NCBI RefSeq assembly: GCF_000738775.1
Contig: NZ_JPOC01000029.1
Coordinates: forward strand, 62,001-126,000
Direction of reading: 5' to 3'
From: Prescottella defluvii
Lineage (GTDB): Bacteria > Actinomycetota > Actinomycetes > Mycobacteriales > Mycobacteriaceae
Length of the DNA: 64,000 bases
Part shown: positions 1 through 9,117 of the stretch, piece after piece
How the letters are laid out: each line of letters opens with the position of its first letter
Numbering within the stretch: the first letter of the stretch is position 1
Notes under the pieces: model-generated
Seen by the model: the letters and a program-made list of their open reading frames with translations, nothing else
Told to the model about the DNA's origin: nothing
Databases searched by the model: none
Made by a program: the position numbers and the translations under genes

Positions 1-2
1 CC

Positions 3-671
3 GTGCCGAGCGATGCGCGCACCGTCGCGGCCTCGGTCGGTGCGCCGGCACCGGTTACACCCGCTGCCACCGTGCCGTCCGCGGTCACCCCGCAGTCCGA
101 CGCGGCGGGCCGCGTCGTGTCGGCGTTCGCCGGTTCCTACGGTCGACCGGCCCCGGCGGCCGGCCCCGCACCCGCCCGCACCGTCTCCCACGCCCCGTCC
201 GCGGGATCCACAGGATCCGGCGGATCCACCGAGACCGGCAGCGGGTCCGGCTCGTACGACCCCCGGTTCGGTGGCAGCGGCGTCGAGATCCTGCTGCCCG
301 ACGGCAGCACCGCCGTCGCCCCCAACGAGGAGGCCGCCAACGCCGTCCGCAACGCCCTCACCCAGCAGGGCGTCCCCTATCAGTGGGGCGGCACCACCCC
401 CGGCCAGGGACTGGACTGCAGCGGCCTCACGCAGTGGGCGTACGGCGAGGCCGGCATCGAACTGCCGCGACTCGCGCAGGAACAGAGCGTCGGAGTACCC
501 GTCGACCAGGACAACCTCATGCCCGGTGATCTCGCCGTGTGGGACGGCCACGTGGCCATGGTGATCGGCAACGGCCAGATGGTCGAGGCCGGCGATCCGG
601 TCTCGGTGAGCTCGATCCGTACGACGAACAGCGGCATGGGCTTCCACGGCTTCTACCGCCCCACCGAGTGA
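3..671 (+). CDS. NlpC/P60 family cell-wall endopeptidase, 5' partial
   Basis: The reading frame is open to the left edge of the window, so the GTG at position 3 is probably internal and the true N-terminus lies upstream. The first 110 residues visible are a low-complexity Pro/Ala/Ser/Gly linker. The last ~110 residues form an NlpC/P60 domain: the catalytic Cys is in LDCSGLTQWAYG, the His in WDGHVAMVIGNG, and the domain ends GFHGFYRP. Such enzymes cut the stem peptide of peptidoglycan outside the membrane. The next gene starts 10 bp downstream, so the three genes to 1328 look like one operon. I cannot tell which NlpC/P60 subfamily this is without the N-terminus; a link to type VII secretion is only suggested by the small proteins that follow. 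Confidence 0.85.
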   Translation: MPSDARTVAASVGAPAPVTPAATVPSAVTPQSDAAGRVVSAFAGSYGRPAPAAGPAPARTVSHAPSAGSTGSGGSTETGSGSGSYDPRFGGSGVEILLPDGSTAVAPNEEAANAVRNALTQQGVPYQWGGTTPGQGLDCSGLTQWAYGEAGIELPRLAQEQSVGVPVDQDNLMPGDLAVWDGHVAMVIGNGQMVEAGDPVSVSSIRTTNSGMGFHGFYRPTE

Positions 672-681
672 CCGGAGGATC

Positions 682-1026
682 ATGACCCACGAACCACCAC
701 TTCCGCCCGCACCCGAGGTCGCGACCGCGGTCAACCGCCCTCGGACCGTCGCGGTCCGCGCCACCGAGACCGGTCTGCCCCTCGACATTCGCATCGACGA
801 ACGCGAACTGCGGTACGGCGGCGCACGTCTGGCCGACGAGATCCTCCGCCTGTGCCGGGAGGCCGCGCGGGAGGCGGGGACGCGCCGACGCGAGCAGCTC
901 GCGTACGACGGTATGCCCGCCGACGTCCTCGACCGGCTCGGGTTGCCGACCCGCGAGCAGGTCGCCGTCGCCCAGCAGGCCGAGGACGAGGACCACGCCC
1001 CGACGAGCTGGATGCGACCGGTATGA
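682..1026 (+). CDS. Small conserved protein, possibly YbaB-like
   Basis: A 114-residue protein starting 10 bp after the NlpC/P60 stop, with GGAGG just upstream of the ATG. The centre (residues ~25-90) reads as a short beta strand (GLPLDIRIDERELRYGG) followed by an Arg/Glu-rich helix with a run of paired basic residues. That layout resembles the C-terminal half of actinobacterial YbaB/EbfC-like proteins found near WXG100 and secretion genes. Its stop codon overlaps the ATG of the next gene (ATGA), implying translational coupling. No catalytic motif is visible, and the family assignment is tentative. Confidence 0.75.
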   Translation: MTHEPPLPPAPEVATAVNRPRTVAVRATETGLPLDIRIDERELRYGGARLADEILRLCREAAREAGTRRREQLAYDGMPADVLDRLGLPTREQVAVAQQAEDEDHAPTSWMRPV

Positions 1027-1328
1027 GCGGGCACGACATGGACGCGATCGTGGCGCGCGCGTCGGCGCAGTTGAATCTGTTCGACGACGCCCTGTCGGGG
1101 CTGCGGTCCATTCGGGCCCACGCGGTCAGCGACGACGGCGTCGTCCGCGTCGAGGTCGACGGGAACGGCAGTCCGACCGGGATGTGGCTCAGCGATTCAC
1201 TGCTCGGGCTCGACGCCAGGGCCCTCGCCCGGACGATCACCCACACCGCGCACCGGGCGGCGGCCGCCGCTGCGGAGGAACGGAACCGGATCACCGCAGC
1301 GCTGTTCACCGACTTCACGAACAGCTGA
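1023..1328 (+). CDS. YbaB/EbfC-family nucleoid-associated-like protein
   Basis: A 101-residue protein whose ATG overlaps the preceding stop. It has an N-terminal helix, a two-strand hairpin (VRVEVDGNGSPTGMWL, with the VxV-x-G-x-G pattern of YbaB) and a long C-terminal Ala-rich helix. In YbaB this fold makes a tweezer-like dimer that binds DNA, but in actinobacteria many copies sit beside secreted or WXG100-type genes and their role is unknown. It is coupled to the two genes before it. The longer frame starting at 852 was not used because it runs through the preceding gene. Confidence 0.8.
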   Translation: MSGHDMDAIVARASAQLNLFDDALSGLRSIRAHAVSDDGVVRVEVDGNGSPTGMWLSDSLLGLDARALARTITHTAHRAAAAAAEERNRITAALFTDFTNS

Positions 1329-1376
1329 CCGGTGTCCGGCTATATCTTTGCCCGCGAGCTGGCTAGGCTTCCGGCC

Positions 1377-2606
1377 ATGGCTGGAGACATCGTCCCGATC
1401 GAACTCGGTCTCACCCGAGGCGACCTCGTCACGCTGTGGGCTCCTCGCTGGCGCGAGGGCGACGACGAGTGGGAGGCGTTCCTCGGCCACGAGGAGGACC
1501 TGTACGGGTTCACCACCGTCGCCGAGCTGGCCGCCTTCATCCGCACCGACGACGACAACGACCTCGTCGAGCACCCGTCGTGGCCGGTCGTCTCCAAGCT
1601 GGCCGCCCCCGAACTCGAACCGGACGAGAGCTTCGCGTTCGATCTGATCGGTGTGCCCGAACTGGCCGCCGGCGATCCGGAGGGACTGACCGTCTCGGAG
1701 CTCGAGAGCACGCTGGCGATGGTGCGCAACATCGGCGAGGTGTGCGATCTCGAACCGGTGATCAAGTTCTTCGAGAACCACCCCGAACTCGCCTACCTGC
1801 GCGGCGGGGTCGACGAGTTCGCCGGCCGCGAGGGCGAGGCCCTGTGGGACCGGATCGGTTCCGCGGTCGCCGAGGACTGGGATGCCGTCCTCGACGCGAT
1901 CGATTCGATTGTCACCACCCCGGACGTCGACGCCGACGCGCTGGCGGTCGCGGAGGCCGAGATCCTCGCGGCGGAGGAGAACGTGGTCGACGCCGACGAC
2001 GACGCCGAGTCGGACGAGGACTACGAGGAGTACGACGCCGACGGGACCGAGGACGAAGAGACCTTCTGGACTCTCGTCGGAATCGACCCGATCAAGATCA
2101 TCACGTCGGAGACGACGTACTACTCCCTGCGCTGCTACCTGGACGACCACGCGGTGTTCCTCGGTCGTGGCGGCAAGATCTCGGTGTTCGGTTCCGAGCG
2201 CGCACTCGCCCGCTACCTCGCCGACAACCACGACCACGATCTGGCGCGGGTCAGCACGTACGAGCAGGTGCAGACGGCCGCGGTCGACGGATCGCTCGAG
2301 GTCGAGGTCACCGACGAGAACGTCTACGTGCTGCCGGGGCTGGTCGACGACCTCGCCGCGGGCCCCGACAGCGTCGACGCCGATCAGCTCGAGCTGGCCG
2401 TCGAACTGTTCACCGATGCGGCGGACTTCGCGAAGGACGACGCCACCGACGCCGCGCTGGCGCCGTCCACCCCGCTGGGCTGGTACGTCTCGTTCATCAT
2501 CGATCCCACCCCGAGCCGGATGACGCCGAATCCTCCGTTCCAAGCGGAGGCCGAGACGTGGCGTGCGCTCGAGAGCGAGTTCGAGAGCCGGCTGCGCCCG
2601 GAATAG
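1377..2606 (+). CDS. Acidic conserved protein (Rv3311-type)
   Basis: A 409-residue protein extremely rich in Asp and Glu, including an acidic tract around residues 200-225 (DADDDAESDEDYEEYDADG). No signal peptide, membrane segment or catalytic motif is visible. Two halves, rich in hydrophobic strands, flank the acidic stretch. I chose the ATG at 1377 because upstream codons lie in a non-coding-looking spacer. From memory, position next to add and sdhCDAB matches M. tuberculosis Rv3311, a conserved protein of unknown function. A cytoplasmic location is likely. I do not assign a function. Confidence 0.85.
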   Translation: MAGDIVPIELGLTRGDLVTLWAPRWREGDDEWEAFLGHEEDLYGFTTVAELAAFIRTDDDNDLVEHPSWPVVSKLAAPELEPDESFAFDLIGVPELAAGDPEGLTVSELESTLAMVRNIGEVCDLEPVIKFFENHPELAYLRGGVDEFAGREGEALWDRIGSAVAEDWDAVLDAIDSIVTTPDVDADALAVAEAEILAAEENVVDADDDAESDEDYEEYDADGTEDEETFWTLVGIDPIKIITSETTYYSLRCYLDDHAVFLGRGGKISVFGSERALARYLADNHDHDLARVSTYEQVQTAAVDGSLEVEVTDENVYVLPGLVDDLAAGPDSVDADQLELAVELFTDAADFAKDDATDAALAPSTPLGWYVSFIIDPTPSRMTPNPPFQAEAETWRALESEFESRLRPE

Positions 2607-2624
2607 GCCGGCCGACGGTCCGGA

Positions 2625-3713
2625 TCAGCCGATCAGGACCGCGTAGCCGGGCTTGATGACGTCGTCGATCAGCGCCAGTCGCTGGTCGAACGGGATGAAC
2701 GCGGACTTCATCGCGTTGATGGTGAAGCGTTCGAGGTCACTCCAGCCGTATCCGAAGGTGTTCACCAGCGCCAGCATCTCGCGGCTCATCGAGGTGTCGC
2801 TCATCAGCCGGTTGTCGGTGTTCACGGTGACCCGGAAGCGGAGCCGCGCGAGCAGGTCGAACGGGTGCTCCTCGAGATTGGCGACCGCCCCGGTCTGCAC
2901 GTTGGAACTGGGGCACAGCTCCAGCGGAATCCGCTTGTCACGCACGTAGTCCGCGAGCAGTCCGAGGGTGGCCTCGCCGTCCGGGCCGATCGTGATGTCG
3001 TCGGTGATCCGGACCCCGTGCCCCAGCCTGTCGGTGCCGCAGAACGCGATCGCCTCGTGGATGGACGGCAGCCCGAACGCCTCACCTGCGTGAATCGTGA
3101 AATGGGCGTTGCATGTCCGCATGTATTCGAAGGCATCGAGGTGCCGGCTCGGCGGATACCCGGCCTCCGCGCCGGCGATGTCGAAGCCGACCACGCCGCG
3201 GTCCCGGAAGCGGACCGCCAGTTCGGCGATCTCGCGGGAGCGCGCCGCGTGCCGCATCGCGGTGAGCAGGCACCCGATGCGGATGTCGTGCCCGGCGGCC
3301 CGGGCCACGTCGGCACCCTCCGCGAAACCGGCCAGGACGTGCTCGACCACCTCGTCGAGGGTCAGTCCTTCGTCGAGATGTTGTTCGGGCGCGAACCGCA
3401 CCTCGGCGTACACGACGCCGTCGGCCGCGAGGTCCTCCGCGCACTCACGCGCCACCCGACGCAGACCCGACGGCGTCTGCATCACCGCGACGGTGTGCGC
3501 GAAGGTTTCGAGGTAGCGCTCGAGCGATCCGCTGTCGGCGGCGGCCCGGAACCACACGGCCAGTTCGTCGGGGGTGTCCGCGGGCAGCTCGGTGTATCCG
3601 CACTCGGCGGCCAACTCCGCGACGGTGGCGGGCCGCAGACCACCGTCCAGGTGGTCGTGCAGCAGCACCTTCGGCGCGCGGGCGAGATAGTCCAGGTCCA
3701 GCGGCGCTGTCAT
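2625..3713 (-). CDS. add: Adenosine deaminase
   Basis: A 362-residue protein that converts adenosine (and deoxyadenosine) to inosine with a zinc-activated water, in purine salvage. Zinc ligands His19 and His21 lie in LLHDHLDGG; the third His and the catalytic Glu are in [10 protein letters not shown]; the substrate-binding RLGHGVRI and the metal Asp in VTVNTDN are also present. Length fits the family. The ATG at 3713 was chosen because the protein then begins a few residues before the first conserved strand. It converges with the acidic-protein gene (18 bp gap) and is divergent from sdhCDAB, as in mycobacteria. Confidence 0.97.
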   Translation of the reverse strand: MTAPLDLDYLARAPKVLLHDHLDGGLRPATVAELAAECGYTELPADTPDELAVWFRAAADSGSLERYLETFAHTVAVMQTPSGLRRVARECAEDLAADGVVYAEVRFAPEQHLDEGLTLDEVVEHVLAGFAEGADVARAAGHDIRIGCLLTAMRHAARSREIAELAVRFRDRGVVGFDIAGAEAGYPPSRHLDAFEYMRTCNAHFTIHAGEAFGLPSIHEAIAFCGTDRLGHGVRITDDITIGPDGEATLGLLADYVRDKRIPLELCPSSNVQTGAVANLEEHPFDLLARLRFRVTVNTDNRLMSDTSMSREMLALVNTFGYGWSDLERFTINAMKSAFIPFDQRLALIDDVIKPGYAVLIG

Positions 3714-4268
3714 GGCTAGACGGTAGCCGCGGTAGGTGTCGAACGGGCGGCATCGACGTGCCGGATGTCGGAACGCGGGGTGTCCGGGGACGGGCGTCGA
3801 CCCGCTCCCACCACCCGAAATCAAGTTACCGGCGAGTAGATACTCGATACCCGATCGTCACGCGCATGAGACATTTTCCACATTGCATACGACGGCGCTA
3901 TACCCGTCGTTCACCGTCGCCGCCACCGGCCGGGCCCATCCGGACACACCCCGACAACACCGCCACTTCTCCGATCATCATTGTCGCGCAACAACTTCCG
4001 GCACGATAGGGCCGAAAGCCCCCACCTCGTCGCGAGCACTGAATGCATGCAGAGAATCGCCGGACGCCGCGAAACCCGTTATGGGAAGGCAAACCTAACA
4101 ACTATTTCCGACACCGTACGAACCGCACGGGGAATTAGTTCCCGGAATCGGTTGGGTTTAGAGTTCACAGGAGTCGGTTTAGGTTCTCGTCGAGCCCGAG
4201 CTGCGGTACTCCCGAACAGTGTTGCAGGCTCGACGCGCCCACCAAAGACGTTGGAGGCACAGCACTCG
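3714..4268. other. 555-bp divergent intergenic region between add and sdhC
   Basis: No open frame here has convincing coding character. The stretch is visibly less GC-rich than its flanks and must hold the promoters of add and sdhCDAB. Visible elements are an inverted repeat GGGAA-TTAG-TTCCC at 4130-4143, a partial direct repeat (TCGGTTGGGTTTAGAG / TCGGTTTAGGTTCTCG) around 4149-4191, and a Shine-Dalgarno GGAGG at 4253-4257 ahead of sdhC. I could not place -35/-10 boxes with confidence. Confidence 0.6.
4130..4143. promoter_or_regulatory. Inverted repeat upstream of sdhC, candidate operator
   Basis: Perfect 5-bp arms GGGAA and TTCCC are separated by TTAG, about 125 bp upstream of sdhC. The position suits regulation of the succinate dehydrogenase operon, but such short palindromes arise often by chance and no regulator is implied. 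Confidence 0.3.
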
Positions 4269-4673
4269 ATGAGCAGCACGACGGAAGCCGCTCCCGCTAA
4301 GGAGCGCACCCGGTCGCTATACCGGGGCGACCCCGGAATGTGGTCCTGGGTTCTACACCGGATCACCGGCGTCGCAACATTCTTCTTTCTCTTCGTCCAT
4401 GTCCTGGACACCGCGCTCGTGCGCGTCAACCCGGACACCTACGACCGAGTCATCGAGACCTACAAGAACCCCCTTGTCGGTCTCATGGAGCTCGCGCTCG
4501 TTGCCATGGTGCTGTACCACGCACTGAACGGGCTCCGGGTGATGTTGGTGGACTTCTGGTCGAAGGGCCCCCAGTACCAGCGCGTCATGCTCTGGGTCAT
4601 TCTCGCGATCTGGTTCGTGGTGATGATCCCGGCCGCAGGTCGCATCTTCTACAACATGTTTGCGGGGCACTGA
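4269..4673 (+). CDS. sdhC: Succinate dehydrogenase cytochrome b556 subunit
   Basis: A 134-residue membrane anchor of complex II, which passes electrons from succinate oxidation to menaquinone. It has three membrane helices (about residues 32-51, 68-90 and 105-128). SdhC hallmarks are the HRITG motif at residues 30-34, the His in FVHVLDTALV, and YHALNGLR, which supplies a conserved His near the haem. The ATG follows GGAGG by 11 bp. It is the first gene of sdhCDAB; sdhD follows after a single base. Confidence 0.96.
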   Translation: MSSTTEAAPAKERTRSLYRGDPGMWSWVLHRITGVATFFFLFVHVLDTALVRVNPDTYDRVIETYKNPLVGLMELALVAMVLYHALNGLRVMLVDFWSKGPQYQRVMLWVILAIWFVVMIPAAGRIFYNMFAGH

Positions 4674-4674
4674 C

Positions 4675-5118
4675 ATGACGACAGAAGCCAAGTCGCTGGG
4701 CACGGCGTTCGACCGCCCTGCCAGCCTGGACAACCCCCGCTCGCCCCGCAAGGCGGCGAAGAACAACTTCGAGCTCTACGCATGGCTGTTCATGCGGTTC
4801 TCCGGCGTGGCACTCATCGTGCTCGTCCTGGGCCACCTGTTCATCATGCTGATGCTCGACGACGGCGTGCACCGCATCAACTTCGCCTTCGTCGCGGGTC
4901 GCTGGTCCAGCCCGTTCTGGCAGATGTGGGACCTCACCATGCTCTGGCTCGCCCAGCTGCACGGCGGTAACGGCCTGCGCACGGTCATCGCGGACTACTC
5001 GCGTAAGGACTCCACCCGGTTCTGGCTCAACACGGTTCTCGCCGTGTCGATGATCCTGATCATGGCGCTGGGTACCTACGTCATCTTCACCTTCGACCCC
5101 AACATCTCGGCGAGCTAG
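4675..5118 (+). CDS. sdhD: Succinate dehydrogenase hydrophobic membrane anchor subunit
   Basis: A 147-residue second membrane subunit of complex II. Residues 1-30 are a soluble basic/polar segment; three hydrophobic helices follow, the first containing GHLFIM with a His suited to haem or quinone binding. The stop of sdhC and the ATG are one base apart, so the two subunits are translationally coupled. sdhA starts 15 bp downstream behind AGGGGAGCAGAG. Sequence and order match the actinobacterial SdhCD pair. Confidence 0.95.
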   Translation: MTTEAKSLGTAFDRPASLDNPRSPRKAAKNNFELYAWLFMRFSGVALIVLVLGHLFIMLMLDDGVHRINFAFVAGRWSSPFWQMWDLTMLWLAQLHGGNGLRTVIADYSRKDSTRFWLNTVLAVSMILIMALGTYVIFTFDPNISAS

Positions 5119-5133
5119 GGGAGCAGAGACTTC

Positions 5134-6885
5134 ATGCAGGAACATCGTTATGACGTCGTCATCGTCGGCGCCGGCGGCGCGGGCATGCGTGCAGCCATCG
5201 AGTCCGGGCCGCGCGTCCGGACTGCGGTCCTGACCAAGCTGTACCCCACTCGCAGCCACACCGGTGCCGCGCAGGGCGGCATGTGCGCCGCGCTCGCGAA
5301 CGTCGAGGAAGACAACTGGGAGTGGCACACCTTCGACACCGTCAAGGGCGGCGACTACCTCGCCGACCAGGACGCCGTCGAGATCATGGCCAAGGAAGCC
5401 ATCGACGCGGTGCTGGACCTGGAGAAGATGGGTCTTCCGTTCAACCGCACCCCCGAGGGCAAGATCGACCAGCGTCGTTTCGGTGGTCATACCCGCGATC
5501 ACGGCAAGGCTCCGGTTCGCCGCGCCTGCTACGCCGCCGACCGCACCGGTCACATGATCCTGCAGACGCTCTACCAGAACTGCGTCAAGCACGACGTCGA
5601 GTTCTTCAACGAGTTCTACGCGCTCGACATCGCGCTGACGGAGACCCCCGAGGGCCCCGTCGCCACCGGTGTCATCGCCTACGAGCTGTCGACCGGCGAG
5701 ATCCACGTCTTCCACGCGAAGTCGATCGTCTTCGCCACGGGTGGCTCGGGCCGCATGTACAAGACGACGTCCAACGCGCACACCCTCACCGGTGACGGCA
5801 TGGGCATCATCTTCCGCAAGGGCCTGCCGCTCGAGGACATGGAATTCCACCAGTTCCATCCCACGGGACTGGCTGGGCTCGGAATTCTTATCTCCGAGGC
5901 AGTGCGAGGCGAGGGCGGCATCCTCCGCAACGCCGACGGTGAGCGCTTCATGGAGCGCTACGCCCCCACCATCAAGGACCTCGCGCCGCGTGACATCGTC
6001 GCCCGCTCGATGGTTCTCGAGGTGCTCGAAGGTCGCGGTGCCGGCCCGAACAAGGACTACGTCTACATCGACGTCACGCACCTCGGCGAGGACGTGCTCG
6101 AGGAGAAGCTCCCCGACATCACCGAGTTCGCCCGCACCTACCTGGGCGTCGACCCGGTCACCGAGCTCGTCCCGGTGTACCCGACGTGCCACTACGTGAT
6201 GGGCGGCATCCCCACCAAGATCCGTGGTGAGGTGCTGCGTAACAACGAGGACATCGTCCCCGGCCTGTACGCCGCCGGCGAGTGCGCCTGCGTCTCGGTG
6301 CACGGCGCGAACCGTCTCGGCACCAACTCGCTGCTCGACATCAACGTCTTCGGTCGCCGCGCCGGTATCGCCGCCGCGGAGCACGCCGAGAACACCGATT
6401 TCGTGCCGCTGCCGGAGGACCCGGCGAAGATGGTCGAGGAGTGGCTCGAGGTCATCCTGTCCGACCACGGTCACGAGCGTGTCGCCGACATCCGGACCGA
6501 ACTGCAGCAGTCCATGGACAACAACGCGTCGGTGTTCCGCACCGAGGCCACGCTGACCCAGGCGCTGAAGGATGTGCGTGCCCTCAAGGAGCGCTACAAC
6601 CACATCACGGTCCAGGACAAGGGCAAGCGCTACAACAGCGACCTGCTCGAGGCCGTCGAGCTCGGCTTCCTGCTCGAGATGGCCGAGGTCACCGTCGTCG
6701 GTGCACTCAACCGCAAGGAATCGCGTGGCGGCCACGCCCGCGAGGACTACCCGGATCGCAACGACGCCGAGTACATGCAGCACACCATGGCCTACAAGGT
6801 GGGCGACGGTCTGCTCTCCGACATCCGTCTCGACTACAAGCCGGTGGTCCAGACCCGCTACGAGCCCATGGAGCGTAAGTACTGA
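5134..6885 (+). CDS. sdhA: Succinate dehydrogenase flavoprotein subunit
   Basis: A 583-residue catalytic subunit that oxidises succinate to fumarate in the TCA cycle. The N-terminal dinucleotide fold is VVIVGAGGAGMRAAIE; RSHTGAAQGG carries the His that binds FAD covalently; HQFHPTGL and the RGEGGILRN region form the dicarboxylate site. It ends with the usual Lys/Tyr-rich C-terminus (YEPMERKY). Length is typical. Its TGA overlaps the sdhB start (A of TGA is the A of ATG), a common arrangement for stoichiometric subunits. Confidence 0.98.
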   Translation: MQEHRYDVVIVGAGGAGMRAAIESGPRVRTAVLTKLYPTRSHTGAAQGGMCAALANVEEDNWEWHTFDTVKGGDYLADQDAVEIMAKEAIDAVLDLEKMGLPFNRTPEGKIDQRRFGGHTRDHGKAPVRRACYAADRTGHMILQTLYQNCVKHDVEFFNEFYALDIALTETPEGPVATGVIAYELSTGEIHVFHAKSIVFATGGSGRMYKTTSNAHTLTGDGMGIIFRKGLPLEDMEFHQFHPTGLAGLGILISEAVRGEGGILRNADGERFMERYAPTIKDLAPRDIVARSMVLEVLEGRGAGPNKDYVYIDVTHLGEDVLEEKLPDITEFARTYLGVDPVTELVPVYPTCHYVMGGIPTKIRGEVLRNNEDIVPGLYAAGECACVSVHGANRLGTNSLLDINVFGRRAGIAAAEHAENTDFVPLPEDPAKMVEEWLEVILSDHGHERVADIRTELQQSMDNNASVFRTEATLTQALKDVRALKERYNHITVQDKGKRYNSDLLEAVELGFLLEMAEVTVVGALNRKESRGGHAREDYPDRNDAEYMQHTMAYKVGDGLLSDIRLDYKPVVQTRYEPMERKY

Positions 6886-7661
6886 TGTCCGCACCTGTCT
6901 TGGACAAGGACGCACCCGCGCTGCCGCCCGTTCCCGAGGGCGCCGTCATGGTCACCCTCAAGATCGCCCGGTTCAACCCGGAGGACGGCGAGGGTCAGCG
7001 CTGGGAGAGCTTCCAGGTTCCCACGCTGCCGACCGACCGTCTGCTGAACCTGCTGCTGTACGTGAAGGGCTACCTGGACGGCACCCTGACGTTCCGCCGC
7101 TCCTGCGCGCACGGCGTGTGTGGTTCGGACGCGATGCGGATCAACGGCGTCAACCGTCTGGCCTGCAAGGTCCTGATGCGCGACATGCTGCCCAAGGACG
7201 GCAAGCCGATCACGATCACCGTCGAGCCCATCAAGGGTCTGCCGGTCGAGAAGGATCTGCTGGTCGACATGGAGCCGTTCTTCGACGCGTTCCGCGCCGT
7301 GAAGCCGTTCCTGATGACCACGGGCAACGAGCCGACCCGCGAGCGCATCCAGTCGCAGGCGGATCGTGCACGCTTCGACGACACCACCAAGTGCATCCTG
7401 TGCGCGTGCTGCACCACGTCGTGCCCGGTGTACTGGAGCGACGGCACGTACTTCGGCCCGGCCGCGATCGTGAACGCACACCGCTTCATCTTCGACAGCC
7501 GTGACGAGGGCGCCGCCGAGCGTCTCGACATCCTGAACGACAAGGACGGCGTGTGGCGCTGCCGCACGACGTTCAACTGCACCGACGCGTGCCCCCGTGG
7601 CATCCAGGTGACGAAGGCGATCCAGGAAGTCAAGCGCGCGCTGCTGTTCGCCCGCAAGTGA
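6885..7661 (+). CDS. sdhB: Succinate dehydrogenase iron-sulfur subunit
   Basis: A 258-residue electron-transfer subunit. It carries the [2Fe-2S] cysteines in CAHGVCGSDAMRINGVNRLAC (plant-type ferredoxin fold, N-terminal half) and the two C-terminal cluster motifs CILCACCTTSCPV and CTDACPRGI for the [4Fe-4S] and [3Fe-4S] centres. It overlaps sdhA by one base. A long hairpin repeat follows the stop by 23 bp and could end the operon transcript. Confidence 0.98.
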   Translation: MSAPVLDKDAPALPPVPEGAVMVTLKIARFNPEDGEGQRWESFQVPTLPTDRLLNLLLYVKGYLDGTLTFRRSCAHGVCGSDAMRINGVNRLACKVLMRDMLPKDGKPITITVEPIKGLPVEKDLLVDMEPFFDAFRAVKPFLMTTGNEPTRERIQSQADRARFDDTTKCILCACCTTSCPVYWSDGTYFGPAAIVNAHRFIFDSRDEGAAERLDILNDKDGVWRCRTTFNCTDACPRGIQVTKAIQEVKRALLFARK

Positions 7662-7684
7662 CGCCGTAAGGCCCACAGCACCAC

Positions 7685-7744
7685 CGTTTTGCGCACTTGA
7701 CGCTGTTCCCGACACGTTCGGGACAGCGGCAAGTGCGCAAAACG
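7685..7744. repeat. 60-bp near-perfect palindrome, copy 1
   Basis: The outer arms are CGTTTTGCGCACTTG (7685-7699) and its exact reverse complement (7730-7744). The inner arms CGCTGTTCCCGA and TCGGGACAGCG pair with one bulged base around a CACGT loop. The same 15-bp outer arm recurs at 28051-28065, so this is a dispersed element and not a chance hairpin. It lies between sdhB and the D,D-carboxypeptidase gene, both rightward. It could act as a transcription terminator although no T-run follows, or it may be a REP-like mobile palindrome. Confidence 0.8.
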
Positions 7745-7773
7745 CGTTTCAGGGCCTACCCTGGAATGTCGTT

Positions 7774-9111
7774 ATGGCTGCACACCCGAAGTCCACACGG
7801 CGGCGAATTCTCCTGACCGCCACGGCCTCCGCACTCGTCCTCGGTGCCGGGGTCGCTCCGGCGACGGCCGTGCCCCTCGCCGGTCAGGCTCCCCTGATCG
7901 CCGACCCGGGTGTCGCGCCCACCACCACTCCCCCGTACAGCACCCCGAGCACCGACGACTGTCCGCACCGGCAGTCGCCACCGCCGGCGATCGACCTGTC
8001 GGAGGTTCCGCGGCCCGGGGAGACGGCGCCCCCGCCGGTCCCGGTGCCGGCCGACCCGGTCGGCGGCGACGCGCTCGGCAACTGCGGCGTCGTCACCGCC
8101 CCGGGCACCCCGCCGCTGCCCGCCGACATCTCTGCGACCGGTTGGCTGCTCTCCGACCTGGACACCGGTCAGGTGCTGGCCGCGAAGGACCCGCACGGCC
8201 GCTACCGGCCCGCCAGCACCATCAAGGTGCTGCTCGCGCTGGTCGCACTCGACGAACTCGATCTGGACACCAGCGTCGTCGTGGACGCCGCGACGGCCTC
8301 CGTGGAGGGCAGTTCCGCGGGTCTGGGCGCCGGTGGCACGTACACCAATCTCCAGTTGATGCAGGGCCTGGTGATGCGGTCCGGCAACGACACCGCCCAC
8401 GCCCTCGCACAGCAACTCGGGGGCGAGCAGGCCACGGTCGCGAAGATGAACGAGAAGGCTGCGTCCCTGGGCGCGCTGGACACCCGGACGGCATCGGTGT
8501 CGGGTCTCGACGGACCCGGAATGTCGACGTCGCCGTACGACCTCGCGCTGTTCTTCCGGGCGGCGATGCAGAACCCGACGTTCGCGCAGTTGATCTCCAC
8601 CGATCAGGTGATGTTCCCCGGGCATCCCGCGGATCCGACGATGCCCGACAGCACTCCGGTCGAGCCCTACCCGATCCACAACGACAACCTGCTGCTCACC
8701 AACTACGCGGGGGCGCTCGGCGGCAAGACCGGCTACACCGACGACGCCCGTCAGACGTTCGTCGGGGGCGCCGACCGCGACGGCCGACGGCTGGCGGTCA
8801 CGCTGACGGCCGCGGACGTGCTGCCCATCCGTCCGTGGGAGCAGGTCGCCCGACTGCTCGACTACGGGTACGCCCTCGACCCCACCACCACGGTGGGCAC
8901 CCTGGTGGATCCGCAGGCCCCGTCGGAAGCCCGGGCCGTGGAGGTCGCCGGACCCGACACGCACGGTCCCGGTGGTATGGATCTGGCGTCGGGTTCGGAT
9001 CTGCCGAACAAGGACGCCGCCGGACGCGTCGCCGTGGGCATCGTCGGGTCGGGCATCGTCGTCGGCCTGCTGGGCTGGGCCCGCGTGATCACCCGCCGCA
9101 AACGACGCTGA
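7774..9111 (+). CDS. dacB: D-alanyl-D-alanine carboxypeptidase (DacB-type PBP)
   Basis: A 445-residue secreted, membrane-tethered penicillin-binding protein that trims the terminal D-Ala from peptidoglycan stem peptides. It has a twin-Arg-like basic start and hydrophobic signal (residues 8-32), a Pro/Thr-rich linker to ~115, and a serine peptidase S11 domain with SxxK in PASTIKV, SxN in RSGNDTA and KTG in GGKTGYT. A C-terminal membrane anchor (~420-438) ends in RRKRR. The position after sdhB matches mycobacterial dacB1. It converges with the next gene, only 6 bp apart. Confidence 0.94.
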   Translation: MAAHPKSTRRRILLTATASALVLGAGVAPATAVPLAGQAPLIADPGVAPTTTPPYSTPSTDDCPHRQSPPPAIDLSEVPRPGETAPPPVPVPADPVGGDALGNCGVVTAPGTPPLPADISATGWLLSDLDTGQVLAAKDPHGRYRPASTIKVLLALVALDELDLDTSVVVDAATASVEGSSAGLGAGGTYTNLQLMQGLVMRSGNDTAHALAQQLGGEQATVAKMNEKAASLGALDTRTASVSGLDGPGMSTSPYDLALFFRAAMQNPTFAQLISTDQVMFPGHPADPTMPDSTPVEPYPIHNDNLLLTNYAGALGGKTGYTDDARQTFVGGADRDGRRLAVTLTAADVLPIRPWEQVARLLDYGYALDPTTTVGTLVDPQAPSEARAVEVAGPDTHGPGGMDLASGSDLPNKDAAGRVAVGIVGSGIVVGLLGWARVITRRKRR

Positions 9112-9117
9112 TCCGGC

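Noticed and set aside
4085-4180. Iron-box (IdeR/DtxR) sites upstream of sdhC
   Set aside because: Only half-site-like fragments such as AACCTAAC and TTTAGGTT occur; none forms the 19-bp palindrome.
4597-6915. A 772-codon leftward open frame over sdhD and sdhA
   Set aside because: Antisense of the succinate dehydrogenase genes, with Val/Asp/His-rich artefact composition.
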